Shown: positions 19,001-49,678 of the stretch, one piece after another
Numbering within the stretch: position 1 is the first letter of the stretch
How the letters are laid out: every line of letters begins with the position of its first letter
Origin: Piscicola geometra
Taxonomy: Eukaryota; Annelida; Clitellata; Hirudinida; Piscicolidae
Length of the DNA stretch: 64,000 bases
Assembly: GCA_943735955.1 (NCBI GenBank)
Contig: OX030955.1
Span: 9,134,647 to 9,198,646 of the forward strand
Direction of reading: 5' to 3'
Translations under genes and position numbers: made by a program
Notes under the pieces: generated by a model
What the model saw: the letters and a program-made list of their open reading frames with translations, nothing else
What the model was told of the DNA's origin: nothing
Databases searched by the model: none

Positions 19001-22000
19001 GATACGTAGTGAATGGGAGGAGATACGTAGTGGATGGGAGGAGATACGTAGTGGATGGGAGGAGACACGTAGTGGATGGGAGGAGATACGTAGTGGATGG
19101 GTGGAGATACGTAGTGGATGGGTGTAGATACGTAGTGGATGGGTGGAGATACGTAGTGGATGGGAGGAGATACGTACTGGATGGGAGGAGACACGTAGTG
19201 GATGGGAGGAGATACGTAGTGGATGGGTGGAGATACGTAGTGGATGGGAGGAGATACGTAGTGGATGGGTGGAGATACGTAGTGGATGGGTGGAGATACG
19301 TAGTGGATGGGTGGAGATACGTAGTGGATGGGTGGAGATACGTAGTGGATGGGAGGAGATACGTAGTGGATGGGAGGAGATACGTAGTGGATGGGTGGAG
19401 ATACGTAGTGGATGGGTGGAGATACGTAGTGGATGGGTGGAGATACGTAGTGGATGGGTGGAGATACGTAGTGGATGGGTGGAGATACGTAGTGGAAGGG
19501 AGGAGATACGTAGTGGATGGGTGGAGATACGTAGTGGATGGGTGGAGACACGTAGTGGATGGGAGGAGATACGTAGTGGATGGGAGGAGATAGGTAGTGG
19601 ATGGGAGGAGATACGTAGTGGATGGGTGGAGATACGTAGTGGATGGGTGAAGATACGTAGTGGATGGGTGGAGATACGTAGTGGATGGGAGGAGATACGT
19701 AGTGGATGGGAGGAGATACGTAGTGGATGGGTGGAGATAGGTAGTGGATGGGTGGAGATACGTAGTGGATGGGAGGAGATACGTAGTGGATGGGAGGAGA
19801 TACGTAGTGGATGGGAGGAGATACGTAGTGGATGGGTGGAGATACGTAGTGGATGGGTGGAGATACGTAGTGGATGGGTGGAGATACGTAGTGGATGGGT
19901 GGAGATACGTAGTGGATGGGAAGAGATACGTAGTGGATGGGAGGAGATACGTAGTGGATGGGTGGAGATACGTAGTGGATGGGTGGAGATACGTAGTGGA
20001 TGGGTGGAGATACGTAGTGGATGGGTGGAGATACGTAGTGGATGGGAGGAGATACGTAGTGGATGGGTGGAGATACGTAGTGGATGGGAGGAGATACGTA
20101 GTGGATGGGTGGAGATACGTAGTGGATGGGAGGAGATACGTAGTGGATGGGTGAAGATACGTAGTGGATGGGAGGAGATACGTAGTGGATGGGAGGAGAT
20201 ACGTAGTGGATGGGCGGAGATACGTAGTGGATGGGTGGAGATACGTAGTGGATGGGTGGAGATACGTAGTGGATGGGTGGAGATACGTAGTGGATGGGAG
20301 GAGATACGTAGTGGATGGGTGGAGATACGTAGTGGATGGGTGGAGATACGTAGTGGATGGGTGGAGATACGTAGTGGATGGGTGGAGATACGTAGTGGAT
20401 GGGAGGAGATACGTAGTGGATGGGTGGAGATACGTAGTGGATGGGAGGAGATACGTAGTGGATGGGAGGAGATACGTAGTGGATGGGTGGAGATACGTAG
20501 TGGATGGGAGGAGATACGTAGTGGATGGGAGGAGATACGTAGTGGATGGATAGAGATACGTAGTGGATGGGAGGAGATACGTAGTGGATGGGTGGAGATA
20601 CGTAGTGGATGGGAGGAGATACGTAGTGGATGGGTGGAGATACGTAGTGGATGGGAAGAGATACGTAGTGGATGGGAGGAGATACGTAGTGGATGAGAGG
20701 AGATACGTAGTGGATGGGTGGAGATACGTAGTGGATGGGTGGAGATACGTAGTGGATGGATGGAGATACGTAGTGGATGGGAGGAGATACGTAGTGGATG
20801 GGTGAAGATACGTAGTGGATGGGTGGAGATACGTAGTGGATGGGTGGAGATACGTAGTGGATGGGTGGAGATACGTAGTGGATGGGTGGAGATACGTAGT
20901 GGATGGGTGGAGACACGTAGTGGATGGGTGGAGATACGTAGTGGATGGGTGGAGATACGTAGTGGATGGGTGGAGATACGTAGTGGATGGATGGAGATAC
21001 GTAGTGGATGGGAGGAGATACGTAGTGGATGGGAGGAGATACGTAGTGGATGGGAGGAGACACGTAGTGGATGGGAGGAGATACGTAGTGGATGGGTGGA
21101 GATACGTAGTGGATGGGTGTAGATACGTAGTGGATGGGTGGAGATACGTAGTGGATGGGAGGAGATACGTAGTGGATGGGAGGAGACACGTAGTGGATGG
21201 GAGGAGATACGTAGTGGATGGGTGGAGATACGTAGTGGATGGGTGGAGATAGGTAGTGGATGGGTGGAGATACGTAGTGGATGGGAGGAGATACGTAGTG
21301 GATGGATAGAGATACGTAGTGGATGGGAGGAGATACGTAGTGGATGGGTGGAGATACGTAGTGGATGGGTGGAGATACGTAGTGGATGGGAGGAGATACG
21401 TAGTGGATGGGTGTAGATACGTAGTGGATGGGTGGAGATACGTAGTGGATGGGTGGAGATACGTAGTGGATGGGTGGAGATACGTAGTGGATGGGTGGAG
21501 ATACGTAGTGGATGGGAGGAGATACGTAGTGGATGGGAGGAGATACGTAGTGGATGGGTGGAGATACGTAGTGGATGGGTGGAGATACGTAGTGGATGGG
21601 TGGAGATACGTAGTGGATGGGTGGAGATACGTAGTGGATGGGTGGAGATACGTAGTGGATGGGAGGAGATACGTAGTGGATGGGTGGAGATACGTAGTGG
21701 ATGGGTGGAGACACGTAGTGGATGGGAGGAGATACGTAGTGGATGGGAGGAGATAGGTAGTGGATGGGAGGAGATACGTAGTGGATGGGTGGAGATACGT
21801 AGTGGATGGGTGAAGATACGTAGTGGATGGGTGGAGATACGTAGTGGATGGGAGGAGATACGTAGTGGATGGGAGGAGATACGTAGTGGATGGGTGGAGA
21901 TAGGTAGTGGATGGGTGGAGATACGTAGTGGATGGGAGGAGATACGTAGTGGATGGGAGGAGATACGTAGTGGATGGGAGGAGATACGTAGTGGATGGGT

Positions 22001-23282
22001 GGAGATACGTAGTGGATGGGTGGAGATACGTAGTGGATGGGTGGAGATACGTAGTGGATGGGTGGAGATACGTAGTGGATGGGAAGAGATACGTAGTGGA
22101 TGGGAGGAGATACGTAGTGGATGGGTGGAGATACGTAGTGGATGGGTGGAGATACGTAGTGGATGGGTGGAGATACGTAGTGGATGGGTGGAGATACGTA
22201 GTGGATGGGAGGAGATACGTAGTGGATGGGTGGAGATACGTAGTGGATGGGTGGAGATAGGTAGTGGATGGGCGGAGATACGTAGTGGATGGGTGGAGAT
22301 ACGTAGTGGATGGGTGGAGATACGTAGTGGATGGGTGGAGATACGTAGTGGATGGGAGGAGATACGTAATGGATGGGAGGAGATACGTAGTGGATGGATG
22401 GAGATACGTAGTGGATGGGTGGAGATACGTAGTGGATGGGTGGAGATACGTAGTGGATGGGAGGAGATACGTAGTGGATGGGTGGAGATACGTAGTGGAT
22501 GGGTGGAGATACGTAGTGGATGGATGGAGATACGTAGTGGATGGGAGGAGATACGTAGTGGATGGGTGGAGATACGTAGTGGATGGGAGGAGATACGTAG
22601 TGGATGGGTGGAGATACGTAGTGGATGGGAGGAGATACGTAGTGGATGGGTGGAGATACGTAGTGGATGGGTGGAGATACGTAGTGGATGGGTGGAGATA
22701 CGTAGTGGATGGGAGGAGATACGTAGTGGATGGGTGGAGATACGTAGTGGATGGGTGGAGATACGTAGTGGATGGGTGGAGATACGTAGTGGATGGGAGG
22801 AGATACGTAGTGGATGGGTGGAGATACGTAGTGGATGGGTGGAGATACGTAGTGGATGGGTGGAGATACGTAGTGGATGGGAGGAGATACGTAGTGGATG
22901 GGTGGAGATAGGTAGTGGATGGGAGGAGATACGTAGTGGATGGGAGGAGATACGTAGTGGATGGGTGGAGATACGTAGTGGATGGGTGGAGATACGTAGT
23001 GGATGGGAGGAGATACGTAGTGGATGGGAGGAGATACGTAGTGGATGGGTGGAGATACGTAGTGGATGGGTGGAGATACGTAGTGGATGGGAGGAGATAC
23101 GTAGTGGATGGGAGGAGATACGTAGTGGATGGGTGGAGATACGTAGTGGATGGGTGGAGATACGTAGTGGATGGGAGGAGATACGTAGTGGATGGGTGGA
23201 GATACGTAGTGGATGGGTGGAGATACGTAGTGGATGGGTGGAGATACGTAGTGGATGGGTGGAGATACGTAGTGGATAAGTG
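16027..23282. repeat. 21-bp minisatellite, ~345 units, 7.25 kb
   Basis: The unit is ATACGTAGTGG followed by ATGGGWGGAG, where W is T or A; those two forms make up most units. Rarer variants are CACGTAG, TAGGTAG, ATGGATGG, GGGAAGAG, GGTGTAG and GGTGAAG. Every unit carries TACGTA or a one-base variant and at least one CpG. The period is 7 codons, so long frames stay open on both strands (Pro-Ser-Thr-Thr-Tyr-Leu-His/Leu over 2443 codons on the minus strand; Tyr-Val-Val-Asp-Gly-Trp-Arg and Glu-Ile-Arg-Ser-Gly-Trp-Val on the plus). I do not call these genes. Unit order shows large internal duplications (offsets 1995 and 2163 bp). It is bounded by MITE-A-like termini on both sides. Confidence 0.98.
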
Positions 23283-23310
23283 GAGCTTCATTCAATAAAG
23301 TTTATTAATA

Positions 23311-23516
23311 TCTTGAAATGACGCGAAAAAGGTTCATAAAGCGCTTCTAGAACTACAATAAACAATTATTCAGTTAATTTAATTCATTAAATTAATAATT
23401 TAACTCGTTCAAGGTCCGCCAACAACTACGTATCTCCGCACACCCACTGTGATGCCATGGTTCTTGAAATGACCCGAAAAAGGGTCATGAAGCGTCTCTA
23501 AAACTACGCAAAGAGT
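23311..23516 (-). mobile_element. MITE-A right-end copies flanking the array
   Basis: Two related termini in inverted orientation: CTTGAAATGACGCGAAAAAG (about 23314) with AAGCGCTTCTAGAACTAC, and TTCTTGAAATGACCCGAAAA (about 23461) with AAGCGTCTCTAAAACTAC. The stretch 23414-23460, read on the minus strand, is ATGGCATCACAGTGGGTGTG, then CGGAGATACGTAGTTGTTGG, i.e. the MITE-A subterminal region including the seed of the 21-bp unit. Together with 16003-16026 these bracket the array as an inverted pair. Confidence 0.7.
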
Positions 23517-24800
23517 TTCGACATTAAAATGAAAATTCGAAAACGTCAAGAGGTATTTAAAATAAAACTGAGATGAAGGGAAAAAGAGTTTGAAATCTGA
23601 AATTATAGTTCTCGGGGACAAGTGAACAGGGCCAGATGAAAAGTGTGGGAATGCCAGTCAAAAGTCTCCAGTGCTAGTTCTCGCAAAAATGTTACGTGCA
23701 ACCGTAAGCACGTATTTTAGAATAAATTTACAAATGTAGTATTTTTTTCTCTACTGTGCATGCTACAGAATCGACAACTAAAGTATTTCCATTCAAAAGA
23801 CGTGGTTCGAATGCAGAGAAATGAAATTGAGAATGCAAGATTTCTGGGATATTAGTGGAATGGTATTATTAAATAATTTGGTAATAACCTTGCTAATTCC
23901 AAATAGCTTCCAATCTATCAATCCAGTCAAGAATTAAAACTGATAAAGCAAGCCATTTATAACACGAAACCCCAAAGTATCACCCTGCCAAAAGCCTTTC
24001 TCCAATAAAACTATACAATACATTTGGGCTTTTGACATTTTTTGCTCTAAAGAAAGTGATGTAAGACAGCCGAATGACATAGCGGGGTAGACGGCTTGGG
24101 TGTTGAATCGCATGCCTATCTTAGCATTGTCGTAGGGACTTTCACTCGCGTGGGAAAATATATTTCTTGATCCTTAAATAAAAGAAACTGGTAAGAGATG
24201 ATGATGATGATGTAGAGGAAAATATAAACAATGGTTTGGGTCAGTAAACTAAAAGAATATATAAAAAAATCAAATAATTGAACAAAAAACATCTTTCTTT
24301 TGCGTTTTTCTGGTCAAGGATTTTTAGAAACATATTTAAGTTTTTGCAAGTCACTGTTCCTATCTGCGACAAACTTGCGAGAGATGACGCAAACTGAATA
24401 ATCGAACGACAAACGAATTACACTTAAAAGTAAATCAAATTTAATTAAATTTAAATTAACTCAGAGTTCCTTCCAACAACTGAACAGTTCCACAACGCTA
24501 CTTCTGGCGTGTTTTTGAAAGCAACGAAATGCAACATAAGAGTTTTTTCTTTTATTCAGTAAAGACTTTACTGTCAAGTAGATACCTTAAGTCGATTGTT
24601 GGAGTTAGTGGTTGAGTACTTTGTAAATCATTTGTACATGCTCGTGTGTATGGGTAACCCACTGTAAGGAAAGTGTGCTTGAAAGATGCAGCAACTAAAT
24701 GAAGATACAGAGCGAAAATGATATTCGACGTAACAATTGATTAAAGAATGGAATAAGAAATGGATGAAGTGATGAAGCGAGTGATGGTGTTTTCTTGCAG
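23517..24800. other. Intergenic, nothing assigned
   Basis: AT-rich unique-looking sequence. No exon chain, RNA gene or transposon end recognised. Confidence 0.5.
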
Positions 24801-25815
24801 TTGCAGCATTGGAATCTCGGTTGTTGAAATCAAAGCTTCTGACACACACACACACAAAGAACTTATGCTCGAGCTTGTGTGTGAACTAAACACAGAACAT
24901 CGAATTCGCAGTGTGTTGATGGCTTGGTATTGAACGAACTGGATGATATTAGATAGAACGTACCCGTGTAATACTTGCAATGGTAGCATGATGATCATGA
25001 TAGAGTGGTGGCCTGTAATCAATTGCAGCCTCGCCTGCGACGCAACGCGGTATTTGGATGCGGGAGAAGAACTTAATTGTTAATTATTTAGAAACTAATT
25101 ACAAAATTCTTGGGATAAATGAATAATTAAATGTAACATGCATTCATGGGACATCACATGGAAAATCACGAACACACAAAAATAAAAATATAAAACTATA
25201 ATAATAATAGAATATATTAATATTAAATAATAATAAGTAATAATAAATATCTAGACAAATATTAAATTAAATTAATTAATAATTTGATAAAAACTAAATA
25301 ATAAAATGATAAATATTTATAATATAATAAAACTTAAGAATGAAGATAATGATAAAAGAAAGATTCCTGGATTGGCAATTTCATGGGTCAAGGTCAACAT
25401 CGGTGCACTTTTGGAAGCGGGAAACATCGAATGCGAATTGAAACCTCTTGTCGAAGTCGCATTGAAATCGGCAATGGGAGAAAAAAGATGTAAGTTTTAA
25501 ATGATATTTTTCTGATTTTAACGCAAATAAATAACTAAAATAAATATCAAAAAATTCTAAAATAAGTACAAGTGTCAGAAATACTTAATCAAAAATGTCG
25601 AAAAATAATATCAAACAAACTTTTTAAAAAATATAATTAAATTAACCAATTAATTTAATTAATTGGAGTGGAAAGAGGTTCAAAGATGGATGGGTTGTTA
25701 GGCATCTGGGCAGCGAAAGAGCAAGTGATGCTGACTTCTGGAGAGAACTTGATGGGGGAGAGAGGAGGAGACATAACTTTGAATCAGTCAAATCAATTTT
25801 TAAAATTATGATGAT
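24801..25815 (+). CDS. Possible unassigned gene fragment (2-3 exons)
   Basis: Three candidate exons on the plus strand. 24801 to about 24922 follows TTTTCTTGCAG and reads ISVVEIKASDTHTHKELMLE. 25363-25490 lies between AAAGAAAG and a GTAAGT donor and reads PGLAISWVKVNIGALLEAGN. 25668 to about 25812 reads MDGLLGIWAAKEQVMLTSGE and ends at a stop. The second and third join in phase; the link to the first is not established, and the second exon is open in two frames. I recognise no family. It could be a small lineage-specific gene, a decayed gene or chance. Confidence 0.3.
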
Positions 25816-26003
25816 GCAAATTAAGGAAATATATTTCATAGAAATAATTTAATGTAAGAATATGAATTCACCGACGAAGTCTAACTGAATACCTTGCAAT
25901 AAAACTCGCAAAAACGAATTCAATTAATTAAGAATTAATTCAAAAACAAACAAATCTCCAACCTTAAACGGCGGTGGTGGCGGTAGAGGGGGTGGTGGAT
26001 GGA

Positions 26004-47731
<21,728 letters not shown>

Positions 47732-49678
47732 CGTGGAAGTGTTGTGATTTTTGTTGTTGGTGATAGTGTTGTTGGAAGTTGTTTTTGTTTTTTGTGGCTG
47801 CTGGTGTTGTTGGAAGTTTGGTGTTGTGATATTCTAGTTGATAGTTGCAGTTTAAACTTTGAAAACTTGGTGAAAGATATTGTATTGGTTGAAGGAAATC
47901 AGTGGATTATTTGTCTGTAAATTTAGATGTTTCTGTACAGATTTAGTGGTGCATAAGGGCTTTTTGAAGATAGCTTGTTGGAAGAGTCTAAAGTCAATCT
48001 TGAATAATGTTTGTCAAATTTTAATGTTGAATATTATATTTTTGAAGATTTTTTGTTGTATGAGTGTAAAATACTGATAATCAATTTCAAGTTCTTCGAC
48101 AGAATTATAAACTGATTTATGGAGTATTAAGTTGTTAATAAATTAAAATGTATAATTGATTAAAAAATCAAGTTTCTTAATTTTAATTATTAATATCTTT
48201 TTAATTATCTTTTAATGTATTTTGATTCGTCTTTTTAAAGGCTGTTTTTTCATTATCTGCAAGTATAATAAGATTTTAAAATGTATTTTTAAATAAATTT
48301 GTTGTTTTTATTTGAAACTATAAAAAGACAAATCTGGTTATCATGAAAAAATAAATATCATTTAAAGTTATATATTCATAAAAAATAAAATTAAAAAGCT
48401 TAAAATGAGTTTAAATAACAAAATAGTAATTCACTGAGCAGATAATTATAAATTTCAGGGTGTGTAAAATAATTACAAAGCTAAGTAAATTTTGAAAATT
48501 TGTATCAAAATGAATAATTAATAAATAATAGAAGTGTCTAAACATTTTTTACCTGATGAATAAGTATAATCATGTAAACGATATTTTCGCTTTTATCAAT
48601 AGAAAAATATAACGTAATGAAAGCTGGTAAGGTATGTTAAATAATTATAAAAGATTTAAAGTTACAATATAAATCACGTTTTCTTGCATAAATTCAAATA
48701 AATATGTTTTTAAAAATTAAAATAGTTTTAAGTTTATAGTTATAACTTTCTCAAATTATTTGTTAAGTAGAATTAAAATTATGAAATAAAATTTTAAAAA
48801 TTTCAGAACATAAAATCAAGTAGACAGTTTGAATAAAAAACAAAAGTAATGCATCATAGCCATAGATATAGTATATACTACTTGTTGTTTGTTGCATTTC
48901 TATGGATATCTGTGTTAAAGGGATACTTTGGAAATCGTACTCGGAAGCATAGACATAGCAATATAAAAACAGCTAATGGCAATGTTTATTTATTTCTTGA
49001 ATCAGCTGATTGTTGGTTTCTAACAATAACAAGAAGCGGCCATGTTATTTTAGATTTCGGCAAACTATCCGAGGCGAGATATATTGTAAAATGAACAATA
49101 AATTAGGCTTCTTTACTTCTTTTACGAATAATTTTTGAGTAATTAATAATAATTTTACTCAGTAATGTCAAACCTGGTATATATTTCGGCAAACTATCTG
49201 AGGCGAGTAATATCGTTAAATAAACAATAAATAAGGCTTCTTTACTTCTTTTATGAATACTTTTTTGAGTAATTTATAATAATTTCACTCAGTAATGTCA
49301 AATCTGTTCACATTGAAATTAAAATTATTGACATAAAAATAAGTCAAAAGATCTGCGTGGTTTTTAACTCTCTAAACTAAACTAATAAGAGAAAAAAATC
49401 TTATTAATTTAAAGTATTTTATTTTGCGTGTTAGCAATTCCGTTTTATAACCATACAGCGATTTAAACATATGAAATTTGTTTTTGTCAATTGTTAATCT
49501 CATTTGCATAAATTATGAGTACAATTTCCAAAGTAAACCTGTGTTAAAGACTATTAAAAGTTAATTAAATAATTTCAGCTGTTGAAAAGTGAATATCTAT
49601 AAAATTTTAACATGGATTATTGACTAGTATTTCAGAGACAACTATTCTTTAATTAGTAATTTTCACTTAATATTTGAA
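47732..49678. other. Intergenic region between divergent OSBPL9 and MRM1-like genes
   Basis: About 1.95 kb, AT-rich. It must contain both promoters. An 81-codon frame at 48849-49094 (MHHSHRYSIYYLLFVAFLWI, then GNVYLFLESADCWFLTITRS) has no recognised family. Its last bases lie inside a tandem duplication (49055-49310). Confidence 0.5.
49055..49310. repeat. Tandem duplication, two ~128-bp copies
   Basis: TTTCGGCAAACTATCCGAGG at 49055 and TTTCGGCAAACTATCTGAGG at 49183 begin two copies sharing GGCTTCTTTACTTCTTTTA and TCACTCAGTAATGTCAAA. About 10% divergence. Confidence 0.9.

Noticed and set aside
16027..23282. CRISPR-like array
   Set aside because: Units are directly adjacent with no unique spacers, no cas genes, and the genome is eukaryotic.
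15960..23291. A 2443-codon minus-strand open frame (Pro-Ser-Thr-Thr-Tyr-Leu-His/Leu heptads), plus 1478-codon minus and 866-codon plus frames
   Set aside because: All lie in the 21-bp array, whose period is divisible by 3. The best frame has few codons one change from a stop, so staying open is expected. Other frames on both strands are equally repetitive, and there are no splice or domain signals.
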